Assembly (NCBI RefSeq): GCF_030811835.1
Contig: NZ_JAUSRO010000016.1
Location: 62,001 to 126,000, forward strand
Length of the DNA stretch: 64,000 nt
Origin: Variovorax ginsengisoli
Lineage (GTDB): Bacteria; Pseudomonadota; Gammaproteobacteria; Burkholderiales; Burkholderiaceae_C
Direction of reading: 5' to 3'
This document shows positions 9,694 to 18,960 of the stretch, one piece after another. The notes beneath the pieces are model-generated. The model was given only the letters and a program-made list of their open reading frames with translations, did no database searches and was not told where the DNA came from. The position numbers and the translations under genes were made by a program. Within the stretch, counting starts at the first letter, position 1. The number at the start of each line of letters is the position of its first letter.

Positions 9694-9950
9694 TAAACCC
9701 TCTGCTCAAAACTGACGTTGAGAAATACCTGATGTTACGGGCTTTTCCACCAGAGACATCGTCACCCGTTCGAGCGATTGACGCAGCAACTTTCTGCCAA
9801 GGACAGGATCTGCTTCCTTTCAATCCGCTTTATCCGAGGCTTCTTTACCTATACCTGAATGTTGGGCTGCAGGATGCCCGTTTTTGTCACCAAATCGACA
9901 CATGGATTGCCTACGTTGAGGGCTTCATCCACACACTTGCTGATTCCAAC

Positions 9951-11693
9951 ATGAAAGAAACGCAGGAACCCCAGCGGACATCGGTCGACGAGGCCGCCGA
10001 CCCGCTCCCTTCGCTGAGTCGACGTCGCCTCCTTGGCGGTGCGCTGGGCGTGCCGCTGACCGCGGTTGCCAGTGGCGCACTGTTGCCGGGCTGCCAAACC
10101 ACTTCCGCCGTGAACACGCGTGCCGGTGCGGAGCTCGATGCGGCGTTGCGCCAGAAGGTCAAGACCGTGGTCGTGATCTACGGCGAGAACCGCAGCTTCA
10201 ACAACCTTTTTGCCAATTTCCCGGGCTTGCAGCAGCCGCTGTCGGATGTGCGCCCCGAGGCCTTCCGGCAGGTCGATCGCGATGGCAAGACGGTACTGCC
10301 GGTGTTGCCGCCGGTGCCTGGCGGCTGGCTACCCAAGGCGCAGACGCACAACGGCCTGACGTATGCGCCGGAGCAGCAGTTCCAGACCCAGCTCCCCAAC
10401 GCGCCTTTCGCGCTCAAGGGCCCCAAGGGAGAAGACCTGCCGCTGACCCTTGTCACGCGCGATCTCTGGCATGTGTTCTATCAAAACCAGATGCAGATCA
10501 ATGGCGGCAAAAACGACCAGTTCGTGGCATGGGCGGATTCCGGTGGCTTCACCATGGGCTATTACGCCAACACAAACTACGCATTGCGTCTCTGGGACCT
10601 GGCCAAGGAGTTCACGCTGTGCGACAACTTCTTCCAGGGCGCGTTCGGCGGTTCGTTCCTCAACCACCTGTACCTCGTTGCCGCCACCGCGCCGCGCTAT
10701 CCTGACGCAGATCGTTCCATTGCCCGCGATCTGATCGCCACCACCGTCAGTGGCCGGCCCGATGACACACGCCTGAAGCCGCTGCCGACATCGCCCGCCA
10801 GCGCACTCGATGGCATTCCGCGCTTCGGTCCCAGCGCCTTGACGCCCACCGAGACGCTGGCAGACGGCACGCGCCTGAGCTATGCCGTCAACACCATGGC
10901 GCCGCCCTATGCGCCCACATGGACCAACCTCAAGCTGGACGCTTCGGGCAGCAGGGTGGACTTTTCACTCGCACAGAACGCCACGGCGCTGCCACCGCAA
11001 TCGCACGAGCACATCGGCGACAAACTCGATCGCAAGGGGGTGGAGTGGGCCTGGTATGCGGGCGCATTCCAGCAGACGCTGGACCAGCATGGCGCCAACA
11101 TTGCCAACGGCACGCCGGTGGTGCCCAATTTCCAGTACCACCACCAGCCCTTCAACTACTTCGCAAACCTGGCCCCAGGCACTGCGGCACGCAGCAAGCG
11201 GCTGCGCGACGCGGGTCTGGGCGACGATGCGTCCTCCAACCACTTCCTGGCCGACGCCCGCGCAGGCCGGTTGCCTGCAGTCACTTTCTACAAGCCGCAG
11301 GGCAATCTCAACATGCATGCCGGCTATGCCGACGTGGCGTCCGGCGACCAGCACATCGCGCATGCGATCCAGGTTTTGCGTGACAGCCCGCAATGGTCGC
11401 AGATGGTGGTGGTCGTGACCGTCGACGAGAACGGTGGCTGGTGGGACCACGTGGCGCCACCAGAGGGTGATCGATTCGGCCCCGGCTCCCGCGTCCCGGC
11501 GCTGGTGATCTCGCCGTGGTCCCGCAAGGGCGTTGTCGACCACACGCCCTACGACACGGCGTCCGTGCTGCGGCTCATCACCCGCATCCACGACCTCGAA
11601 AAGCTGCCTGGTCTCCAGATGCGCGACGAGGCGATGGCGGCGCGCGGCCAGCCCCTGCTGGGGGACCTGACCCATGCGCTGAACCTGGGCTGA
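9951..11693 (+). CDS. AcpA-type phosphoesterase (phospholipase C/acid phosphatase superfamily), Tat-exported
   Basis: The protein has 580 residues from the ATG at 9951. The frame stays open back to 9663, but that part overlaps the promoter and start of the divergent GGDEF-EAL gene and looks non-coding. The N-terminus holds a twin-arginine signal (SRRRLLGGALG) and a hydrophobic stretch ending in LLPGC, which may be a lipobox. Catalytic-region motifs of the phosphoesterase/AcpA family are visible: VVVIYGENRSFNNLF near the start and VTVDENGGWWDHVAPP near the end. These metal-dependent enzymes hydrolyse phosphomonoesters or phosphodiesters outside the cytoplasm, and the substrate here is not predictable. 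The gene stands alone just before the tRNA-Gly. Confidence 0.85.
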   Translation: MKETQEPQRTSVDEAADPLPSLSRRRLLGGALGVPLTAVASGALLPGCQTTSAVNTRAGAELDAALRQKVKTVVVIYGENRSFNNLFANFPGLQQPLSDVRPEAFRQVDRDGKTVLPVLPPVPGGWLPKAQTHNGLTYAPEQQFQTQLPNAPFALKGPKGEDLPLTLVTRDLWHVFYQNQMQINGGKNDQFVAWADSGGFTMGYYANTNYALRLWDLAKEFTLCDNFFQGAFGGSFLNHLYLVAATAPRYPDADRSIARDLIATTVSGRPDDTRLKPLPTSPASALDGIPRFGPSALTPTETLADGTRLSYAVNTMAPPYAPTWTNLKLDASGSRVDFSLAQNATALPPQSHEHIGDKLDRKGVEWAWYAGAFQQTLDQHGANIANGTPVVPNFQYHHQPFNYFANLAPGTAARSKRLRDAGLGDDASSNHFLADARAGRLPAVTFYKPQGNLNMHAGYADVASGDQHIAHAIQVLRDSPQWSQMVVVVTVDENGGWWDHVAPPEGDRFGPGSRVPALVISPWSRKGVVDHTPYDTASVLRLITRIHDLEKLPGLQMRDEAMAARGQPLLGDLTHALNLG

Positions 11694-11831
11694 CGAGGGA
11701 GGCGGGCCGCTGCCGGCTCGCCTGCCATCGGTTGCGGCGGGTGGCTCGGCAGTATGGGTAGAATCGCTCCACTGGACGGGCGCGTTATGGGTCCGGTCTT
11801 TGAAAAGTTGTTTGAAATCAACAACTTATGA

Positions 11832-11906
11832 TGCGGGTGTAGTTCAATGGTAGAACGGCAGCTTCCCAAGCTTCATACGAGGGTTCGATTCCCTTCACCC
11901 GCTCCA
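11832..11906 (+). tRNA. tRNA-Gly (anticodon CCC)
   Basis: A full cloverleaf can be drawn. The acceptor stem is GCGGGTG/CACCCGC (7 pairs). The D-stem is GTTC/GAAC. The anticodon loop TTCCCAA carries CCC at 11864-11866. The T-arm has the loop TTCGATT. The discriminator T and an encoded CCA lie at 11903-11906. The anticodon stem GCAGC/GCTTC has one C-T mismatch at its second pair. The 3' end (from 11881) is the attachment sequence of the downstream island. Confidence 0.95.
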
Positions 11907-11907
11907 T
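11881..11907 (+). repeat. attL: tRNA-Gly 3'-end copy of the island direct repeat
   Basis: These 27 bp run from the T-stem to just past the CCA. They are repeated exactly, in the same orientation, at 31592-31618. The bases flanking the repeat differ on both sides. A tyrosine-integrase gene starts 84 bp further on, the usual arrangement for tRNA-integrated islands. Confidence 0.9.
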
Positions 11908-11990
11908 ACTTTGCTAAGTAATTGATTTGCTTGGTAAAATTTTGAGAGCAGCTCCGCCGGCACAGGTCTCCTACAAAAGGGTGGACCAAA

Positions 11991-14045
11991 GTGGCAGGTG
12001 CGCAGTACCTCTATCGTCGCGCAAGCGGCATTTACTTCGTTCGCTTCTGTGTGCCACCGCACCTCAGGGTTGCGGTTGGCCAGGGTGAAATCCATCGCAC
12101 CACCGGGTGTAGCGACTTCAAGCTGGCCAAGGGCATTTGCGCCGCCTTGGCGGTCGAGTGGCACCAAGCGCTCCGATCAGTCGAAAGAATGGACATCCGA
12201 AAATTGAAGGCGGGCTCGCTCAGGTTACTGGGTGATGGCTTCATCCCGCTCGAGGACGCCGCCAGCGAGCTTGGAACGACTCCGGCCATTCTGACAAAAG
12301 GGCTCATACATATCGGTGCAAGGTTTGCGATCGAGGCGCACGCGTGGTCTGTCTGGGTCGGCGAGGGCGACATCAGGGATGTGCTCGATCACGGCGTCGA
12401 CGAGTTCGGCCGGTCCGAGATGGTTATAGACGCGGCACGTCTGGGTGGGCAGGCAGCGCTCAAGCCGTTTTCGGGGAGGGTCGCGTTGCGATACTCCCAA
12501 GACGCAGTGGAGATCACTCAGGGCGTCGAGCCGATTGGGGTATGCCATTTTCAGCTGTGGCATAGCCAAGCACACTTCGTCGTCTGTGACGCGCCGGGGC
12601 GCCAGTTGGAGACGCGGCATCTCGAGGCTCGCAAGACCGACGTTGAAATCCTGCGCGGCCGCCTGCTAGCCCGAATTACACCGGAGCGCGAGAGGGAGGT
12701 AGAGGCGGCGCGGGCGGCAGCTGAAAGCGCTTCTGTGGCAGTGCGTGTCGCAGGCGCCGTGCCTGCGATCACGCCCAACCCAGCTGTCGGCTCGGGTTCA
12801 ATCACTGTCAGCTCAACGAGCGAGCAGAGGTTCTCATCGTTCGCCCGTGCTTATCTGGCTCGTCATGAGCATGTCTGGAAGTCAGACCAAGTACGGCGCC
12901 GGCATGATCAGTGCGCAGCCTTTGAACAATTGATGGCAGATCCCCCGATGTCATCGATCAATCGGCTGCTGATGCGACGATTCGCGATCGAGGTCACGAA
13001 GATTCCCGACGAAAGGCACAATGTTCGCCGGAAATTTGGTGTACCCGATGCGGACTATCACGAGTTGCTGCGCTTGGCTGAACTGCATAATCTGCCGAGG
13101 CTCAAGGCAACCGCTCAGCGCAGGCTGCTCGACGGAATTGCCGAAATTTTTACCTGGGCTGTCACAGAAACCTTGCTGCCCGCCAATCCCGCGAAGGGCT
13201 TGGGACTAGAGGCAGAGCAGCGGTCTGGCGTCGTTAAAAAGAAGGCCCATCTGCAGCGAGATAAAATGTCAGACGAAGATCTGGCGAAGATCTTCTCCCA
13301 AGAATGGTGGGTCGATGGCCGTGGAAATCGAACCGCTCAAGGAAGATTCCACGCGTACCGTCCCCACTATTACTGGGCACCTTTGTTGGCTTTATACGTA
13401 GGTGGTCGGCTCAACGAAATCGCGCAACTTTATGTAGATGATGTCAACGTAGAAGGCGTTGTGCCCTACATCGACTTCAACCTAAACGGCGCAGATAAGG
13501 TCGATTCGGATGGGGTAGATGCCGGTTTGACGAGTGATAAGTCACTGAAGACGATCAGTTCAGCTCGTCTAGTACCCATTCATTCGCGACTTATAGAGCT
13601 GGGGTTTTTGGACTATGTGGCTGCCCTGCGGGCGAGCGGTCATCAGCGCCTTTTTCCAGAATTGAAGTTCGACAAGAAAAAGGGCTATGGGAAGGCAGTT
13701 GGTAGCTGGTTCAATGAAAGGTTTCTGGGGATCAGACTCAAGATGGAGCGGAACGGGATGAAGACTTTCCACTCACTTCGGCACAACTATGCGACGGCTC
13801 TCGGCGCAGCTGACGTTCCGACTTCTGACAAATCAGATCTGATGGGACACGCACGCTCCCAGCCATTGGTCGAATCCCGGTACGGGAAGGGTGCGGCGCT
13901 GTTGACGATGAAGTCGCACATTGACAAGTTGGAGTACACGTTGCCCCCCATTGCGCCGTTCATCGTCGAGGATGGTATGGATTCAATAAGAGACGCATTG
14001 CGGTTGAAGGTGAGTCATCGATCTCCAATGAGAGCGCCTAAATAG
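11991..14045 (+). CDS. int: tyrosine-type site-specific integrase of the island
   Basis: This 684-residue recombinase starts at a GTG 84 bp beyond the attL repeat. It is longer than phage integrases because of a large N-terminal region: YLYRRASGIYFVRFCVPPHL resembles the opening of long integrases, followed by an unassigned stretch to about residue 270. The catalytic domain shows the conserved arginine (YVGGRLNEIAQL), HSLRHNYATALG (H-x-x-R), a later histidine (MGHARSQ) and the nucleophile tyrosine in ESRYGKG. All catalytic residues are present, so the enzyme may be active. Its place next to the tRNA-Gly repeat makes it the likely integrase of this island. Confidence 0.93.
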   Translation: MAGAQYLYRRASGIYFVRFCVPPHLRVAVGQGEIHRTTGCSDFKLAKGICAALAVEWHQALRSVERMDIRKLKAGSLRLLGDGFIPLEDAASELGTTPAILTKGLIHIGARFAIEAHAWSVWVGEGDIRDVLDHGVDEFGRSEMVIDAARLGGQAALKPFSGRVALRYSQDAVEITQGVEPIGVCHFQLWHSQAHFVVCDAPGRQLETRHLEARKTDVEILRGRLLARITPEREREVEAARAAAESASVAVRVAGAVPAITPNPAVGSGSITVSSTSEQRFSSFARAYLARHEHVWKSDQVRRRHDQCAAFEQLMADPPMSSINRLLMRRFAIEVTKIPDERHNVRRKFGVPDADYHELLRLAELHNLPRLKATAQRRLLDGIAEIFTWAVTETLLPANPAKGLGLEAEQRSGVVKKKAHLQRDKMSDEDLAKIFSQEWWVDGRGNRTAQGRFHAYRPHYYWAPLLALYVGGRLNEIAQLYVDDVNVEGVVPYIDFNLNGADKVDSDGVDAGLTSDKSLKTISSARLVPIHSRLIELGFLDYVAALRASGHQRLFPELKFDKKKGYGKAVGSWFNERFLGIRLKMERNGMKTFHSLRHNYATALGAADVPTSDKSDLMGHARSQPLVESRYGKGAALLTMKSHIDKLEYTLPPIAPFIVEDGMDSIRDALRLKVSHRSPMRAPK

Positions 14046-14532
14046 CGTGAGTTTATTTTTTGACCGCTGTGCTCAGGCGATGGGAGTGAGAGCCATTGCA
14101 TGCCAAATTTCGAGTTTTGCAGATTGCTTGCATGCTGCGCGAATTTCACCTGAGTTATCTAGCAGATAGATTGCGATTTTTCATCTAGTCCCGAGGGGCG
14201 GGACCGCTTTTTGCCGTTGTCGGCGTGCGGATTTTCATCGAAAATTTGACGTTCTCCTTGGAGCAACGAAGCATCGTGCGCAAATGCCAGGAAATTGCTT
14301 GTTTAAGACATGGGGAAGGGCGTCTCATGGTCCAGATTGCTTATACATAGCTGCTTGTAATGCCCTTCTCCACGGTGCACCGGCATGGTCATCCGCCTGC
14401 TGCTGTAGCGCTCACAGTTGCAGCGCAGAGTTCAAGGCGCCGTTTCGACAGGTTCCTGCACTGGGGGGCTCTATAGGTAGCCAGCACTGAGGCATGCCGC
14501 TTTCCAACGCCGAAATGTATTGCCGTTCGAAT
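14046..14532. other. intergenic gap without recognisable gene
   Basis: About 490 bp separate the integrase stop from the hsdR stop, with the two genes convergent. I see no convincing coding frame, no tRNA-like structure and no clear terminator hairpin. The sequence is locally more AT-rich than the flanking chromosome. Confidence 0.5.
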
Positions 14533-17500
14533 CTACGCCCATGCCTCCGCCAGGTTTTCCGCTTGTTTCAGCACCAGCTCGACAGCACCGTCCTGCAGGT
14601 CCGGCGGGTACTTGTATTTGCGCAGGATGCGCTTGACCATCAGTCGGAGCTTGGCTCGCACGCTTTCGCGAACCGACCAGTCGACCGACAGGTTCTTTCG
14701 CAGACTGTCAGTCAATTCATGGGCGATCTTCTTGAGGGTCTCGTCCGTCAACTCCCTGACTGCCGACTCGTTTTCAGCCAGCGCGTCGTAGAAGCGAACC
14801 TCGTCTTCGGTGAGTCCTAGCGTCTCGCCGCGCGCGGCTGCCTCACGGAACTTCTTGGCCATCGCGACCAGTTCTTCCATTACCTGGGCCGTCTCGATCG
14901 AACGGTTCTGATACCGGGCGATCACGCTGGCGAGCATCTCCGAGAACTTTCGGTCTTGGACCACGTTGCTCGCAAACCGGCTCTTAATTTCTCCCTGAAG
15001 CAGGCGTTCAAGGAGTTCGACAGCGAGATTGCGCTCCGGCAGTGCCTTGACCTGCGCGAGGAACTCGTCGTCGAGGAGACCGATGTTCGGCTTGTCGAGC
15101 CCCACAGCGTCGAAGATGTCGACCACGCTCTCTGACACGACTGCCGAGCTGATGATCTGCCGAATGGCGAGTTCACGCTGCTCGTCGGTGCGCTTCTTCG
15201 CGGTGAGTTCCTTCTTGGTCAGGATGACCTTCACGCCCTGGAAGAATGCGACTTCCTCACGCACGGCCTTGGCCTCATCGAGCGTGCAGCACAGCGTGAA
15301 TGCCTTGCTCATTGCCAGTGCCATGTCCGCAAACCGTTTTTTGCCATCCTTGATGCCAAGCACATGGTTGGCCGCGCCCGCGAGGATTCGGTGACCGCCA
15401 TTGAGGAAGCTGCTGTAGTCGAAGCCGTGCAGCATCGCCTGGAGCGCGTCCAGCTTTTCCATCATCAGGCTGAAGGCTTCGTGCGCATCAACGGTCGGGC
15501 GCCCGCGACCCTGCGACTGGGTGTACTCCTTCATCGCCGCCTTCAGCTCATTGCCGATGCCGATGTAGTCGACGACCAACCCGCCTTGCTTGTCCCGGAA
15601 CACCCGATTCACGCGTGCGATCGCCTGCATCAGGTTGTGACCCTTCATCGGCTTGTCGATGTACAGGGTGTGGACGCACGGGGCATCGAATCCGGTGAGC
15701 CACATGTCGCGCACGATCACCAGGCGCAGCGGATCGTCCGGGTTCTTGAAGCGCTTCTCCAAGCGCTTTTTGACCTGCGCGCTGTAGATGTGGGGGCGCA
15801 GCAGGGCGCGATCGCTCGCCGAGCCGGTCATGACGATTTTGATGCTTCCCTTTTCCGGGTCGGCATCGTGCCAGTCGGGTCTCAGCTTCACGATCTCGTC
15901 GTAAAGGTGAACGCAGATCTCTCGGCTCATCGCCACCACCATCGCCTTGCCGGTCTGTGCCTTGTTTCGCTCCTCAAAATGCGCCACGAGGTCGGCAGCG
16001 ACACTGGCTACGCGCGGTTCGGCACCCACGATCTTTTCAAGGGCGGCCCACCGGCTTTTGAGTTGAGCCTGGACGCTTTCTTCTTCGTCTTCGGCCAACT
16101 CGTCGACCTCATCGTCGAGCACGGCCAGGTCCGCCGGGTCGAGGCTGAGTTTTGCCAGACGAGACTCGTAATAGATCGCGACAGTGGCGCCATCTTCCTT
16201 GGCCTGCTGCATGTCGTAGACGTGGATGTAGTCGCCGAACACGGCTCGCGTGTCGCGGTCTTCACCGGACACAGGAGTGCCGGTGAAGGCCACGAACGTG
16301 GCATTGGGCAGGGCGTCGCGCAGGTGCTGCGCGTAGCCGACCTGATAGCGCTCAGTTGCGCCGCGGAGGTAGTCGGGCGAAGAGAATGCGACATGGTGCG
16401 GGGTAAGCGCACCGTCGCCAGTCGCTTTCGCCGCACTCGTCCTTCGTGTCTTCAGCTTGGCCTCGAATCCGTACTGCGTACGATGCGCTTCATCGGCAAT
16501 CACCACGATGTTGTGCCGCGCGGAGAGCTCCGGGAAACTGTCTTCGTCCGTCCCAGGCATGAACTTCTGGATGGTCGCGAACACGATGCCGCCTGACGGT
16601 CGGTTGGCCAGCAGTGCGCGCAGCTCCTGGCGGGTTCGCGCCTGTACGGGCTGCTCACGCAGCAGGTCCTGCGCCATGCTGAAGACGCCGAAGAGCTGCC
16701 CATCCAGATCATTGCGATCGGTGATCACCACGATGGTTGGATTGGCCATGGCGGGTTCCTGCATCACGCGTGCAGCGAAGCACGTCATGGTGATGCTCTT
16801 GCCGCTGCCCTGGGTGTGCCACACCACGCCACCCTTGCCATGCACGCCGCTGGGTGCGCCGGGCCTCGATGCCGCAACGACCTGCGCGATCGCCGCCCGC
16901 ACGGCATGGAACTGGTGATAGCCGGCAATCTTCTTGACCAGCGTGCCGTCATCCTCGAACAGGACGAAGTAGCGCAGGTAGTCGAGGAGGTAGGCTGGCG
17001 CAAGAACGCCACGAACCAAGGTCTGCAGCTCATTGAAGTCACCGAGCGGATCGAGTGTGACGCCATCGATGGTGCGCCAGGCCATGAAGCGTTCGCTATT
17101 CGCCGAGAGCGAGCCCAGGAGTGCCTCGGTGCCATCGGAGATCACGAGCAACTCGTTGTACTGGAAGATGTCGGGGATCTGCTCCCGGTAGGTCTGGATC
17201 TGCTCATATGCCTTCCAGACGTCGGCTTTCTGGTCGGCCGGATTCTTGATCTCCAGCAATGCGAGGGGCAGCCCGTTGACGAACAGCACGATGTCGGGGC
17301 GGCGGGTGCGGTGCGCCCCTCGGATGGAGAACTGGTTGACGGCCAGCCACTCGTTCTGCTTGACGTTTGCCCAGTCGATCAGTCGGACGAAATCGCCGCG
17401 GGTTTCACCATCGCGTTGGTACTGGACGGGAACGCCCGCGACGAGCAGCTTGTGGAACATGCGGTTGGCCGACAGCAGGACCGGCGTTCCGAGATTCAGC

Positions 17501-17712
17501 ACCTGCTTGAGCGCATCGTCGCGTGCCTGAGCTGGCACCCTTGGGTTGAGGCGGTCAATCGCTTCGCGCAACCGCCCGGCCAGCAACACCTCTCGATGAT
17601 TTGCGCGTTCTGGTGTCTTGCTGTCGGGGGCGATATCGGGCCCGTAGTGGTGCGTGTAGCCCACATCGATGAGCCATTCGAGAGCTTCTTGTTCGAGCTG
17701 GTCTTCGGTCAT
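14533..17712 (-). CDS. hsdR: type I restriction enzyme, R subunit (HsdR)
   Basis: This 1059-residue motor and nuclease subunit belongs to a type I restriction-modification system. The N-terminal nuclease has RRPD (D140) and, after NGLPLAL, LEIK (E154, K156). The SF2 translocase follows, with a Walker A motif QGSGKS at 301-306 and IADEAHRTQYG. A later helicase motif reads LTGFDAPCVHTLYIDKP, then QAIARVNRVFRDK. Length and motif order are normal, so it looks intact. The ATG lies 4 bp after the fic stop, so the two genes are probably co-transcribed and coupled. With HsdM and HsdS it would cut DNA lacking the cognate methylation. Confidence 0.95.
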   Translation of the reverse strand: MTEDQLEQEALEWLIDVGYTHHYGPDIAPDSKTPERANHREVLLAGRLREAIDRLNPRVPAQARDDALKQVLNLGTPVLLSANRMFHKLLVAGVPVQYQRDGETRGDFVRLIDWANVKQNEWLAVNQFSIRGAHRTRRPDIVLFVNGLPLALLEIKNPADQKADVWKAYEQIQTYREQIPDIFQYNELLVISDGTEALLGSLSANSERFMAWRTIDGVTLDPLGDFNELQTLVRGVLAPAYLLDYLRYFVLFEDDGTLVKKIAGYHQFHAVRAAIAQVVAASRPGAPSGVHGKGGVVWHTQGSGKSITMTCFAARVMQEPAMANPTIVVITDRNDLDGQLFGVFSMAQDLLREQPVQARTRQELRALLANRPSGGIVFATIQKFMPGTDEDSFPELSARHNIVVIADEAHRTQYGFEAKLKTRRTSAAKATGDGALTPHHVAFSSPDYLRGATERYQVGYAQHLRDALPNATFVAFTGTPVSGEDRDTRAVFGDYIHVYDMQQAKEDGATVAIYYESRLAKLSLDPADLAVLDDEVDELAEDEEESVQAQLKSRWAALEKIVGAEPRVASVAADLVAHFEERNKAQTGKAMVVAMSREICVHLYDEIVKLRPDWHDADPEKGSIKIVMTGSASDRALLRPHIYSAQVKKRLEKRFKNPDDPLRLVIVRDMWLTGFDAPCVHTLYIDKPMKGHNLMQAIARVNRVFRDKQGGLVVDYIGIGNELKAAMKEYTQSQGRGRPTVDAHEAFSLMMEKLDALQAMLHGFDYSSFLNGGHRILAGAANHVLGIKDGKKRFADMALAMSKAFTLCCTLDEAKAVREEVAFFQGVKVILTKKELTAKKRTDEQRELAIRQIISSAVVSESVVDIFDAVGLDKPNIGLLDDEFLAQVKALPERNLAVELLERLLQGEIKSRFASNVVQDRKFSEMLASVIARYQNRSIETAQVMEELVAMAKKFREAAARGETLGLTEDEVRFYDALAENESAVRELTDETLKKIAHELTDSLRKNLSVDWSVRESVRAKLRLMVKRILRKYKYPPDLQDGAVELVLKQAENLAEAWA

Positions 17713-17716
17713 GGCA

Positions 17717-18865
17717 TCAACCCGTCAGCAGTGCAATGTAGGACTGATAGCTGAAGCTGCGATTTGTCTTCTGCCCGGTCAGTTCCACCACGATGCCCAG
17801 TTCTTCGAGCACCTTCACGGCCGCATTGGCAGTGGGAAAACTGGTGTCGAGGCTTTGGCGCACTCGCTCGACGGTGAAGCGCGGCATCAACGGCAAAAGC
17901 TCAAACAGTCGATAGCTCGCCGGTCCCGCCTTGGGGGCTGCAAGCAAGCGGCGGCGGTCTGCGGCCACCAGGCTCGCGATGGCGACGATGCCTCGCTCTG
18001 CATCGGTGGCGGCCACGGCCACTCCCTCAAGAAAAAAGCTCACCCAGCCCTCCCAGTCTCCCTCCGTGCGCACATTGGAGAGCCGTCGGTAGTATTCGGC
18101 CTGGTGCTGCTTCAGGTAGCCGCTGAGATACATCAACGGCTCGGGCAGCAAGGCCCAATGCTCCAGCAGCGCGGCGATCAGCAGGCGACCGATGCGGCCG
18201 TTGCCGTCGAGGAATGGGTGGATCGTTTCGAACTGCGCGTGCGCGAGGGCGATCTTTACGAGCGGCGGCAGGCTTGGAGATGCGTCGCTGTGAATGAATC
18301 GCTCCAAGTCGGCCAGCAGCCCGGCCACGTGCTCAGGCGGGGGTGGCACGAACACAGCGTTGCCGGGTCTGGTGCCCCCGATCCAGTTCTGTGAGCGCCG
18401 CAGGGCACCGGGCTGCTTGCCTGCGCCGCGTGCCCCCTTCAGGAGCAGCGCATGGGCATTGCAAAGCAACCGGACGCTGACAGGCAAGCCCGCTGGGTCG
18501 CGCAGGTTGTCTTGCACCAGCCGGAAGGCGCGCAGGTAGTTGGTGACTTCCTCCAGGTCGTCCGTGTTGCCGACGGCGAAGCCCGCCTCTTCGTCGAAGA
18601 GGTCGGTCAGCGTGGCCTGTGTGCCCTCGATCTGCGAGGTGAGCAACGCTTCCTTGCGAATGGCGCTGTAGAGCAGCCATTCCACTGAGGGCACCAACCC
18701 GGATACGCCGGACAACCTGGCCAGTGCGAGTTCGGCAAGCCGGTTGGGTTCGTCGAACGATCCGGGTGCCAGCGCAGGATCACTGGGCGGCAGCTTGTGC
18801 GGTACGAACGCCTGTACCTCCTCGCCGGAGGTGGTGGACGTGGCGAGGGTGCCGGTACGGCGCAT
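17717..18865 (-). CDS. Fic-domain protein with C-terminal winged helix, inside the hsd operon
   Basis: This 382-residue Fic protein carries a complete active-site motif, HPFLDGNGRIGR (H216-R227), which normally transfers AMP to protein hydroxyl groups. An N-terminal self-inhibition motif T-S-Q-I-E-G lies at 76-81, fitting class II Fic proteins, whose Glu blocks the ATP site. The N-terminal segment of about 40 residues precedes a Fic_N-like domain. The C-terminal 80 residues look like a winged helix (RFTVERVRQSLDTSFPTANAAV), which could bind DNA. It sits between the GIY-YIG gene and hsdR. A perfect 7-bp palindrome lies upstream. A regulatory or toxin-like role next to hsdR is inference. Confidence 0.9.
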   Translation of the reverse strand: MRRTGTLATSTTSGEEVQAFVPHKLPPSDPALAPGSFDEPNRLAELALARLSGVSGLVPSVEWLLYSAIRKEALLTSQIEGTQATLTDLFDEEAGFAVGNTDDLEEVTNYLRAFRLVQDNLRDPAGLPVSVRLLCNAHALLLKGARGAGKQPGALRRSQNWIGGTRPGNAVFVPPPPEHVAGLLADLERFIHSDASPSLPPLVKIALAHAQFETIHPFLDGNGRIGRLLIAALLEHWALLPEPLMYLSGYLKQHQAEYYRRLSNVRTEGDWEGWVSFFLEGVAVAATDAERGIVAIASLVAADRRRLLAAPKAGPASYRLFELLPLMPRFTVERVRQSLDTSFPTANAAVKVLEELGIVVELTGQKTNRSFSYQSYIALLTG

Positions 18866-18898
18866 GGATGAAAGCGTTGTTGAATCCGTTGCCGCGAT

Positions 18899-18916
18899 AT
18901 TAAAGCAATCTTTAAT
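18899..18916. promoter_or_regulatory. palindrome upstream of fic (candidate operator)
   Basis: ATTAAAG-CAAT-CTTTAAT is a perfect inverted repeat with 7-bp arms and a 4-bp spacer. It is AT-rich in a GC-rich region and sits 33-51 bp before the fic start codon, within the 95-bp gap after the GIY-YIG gene. The place and symmetry suit an operator for a dimeric DNA-binding protein, possibly the winged-helix tail of Fic itself. Binding is not shown. Confidence 0.5.
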
Positions 18917-18960
18917 CGGAGTGCGCGCGATTCAAGGCGGCTTGCATCGCCTGCGCGGTA

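Noticed and set aside
9663..9950. Upstream extension of the AcpA-type gene
   Set aside because: It overlaps the divergent gene's start and lacks any signal or family feature; the Tat signal begins after the ATG at 9951.
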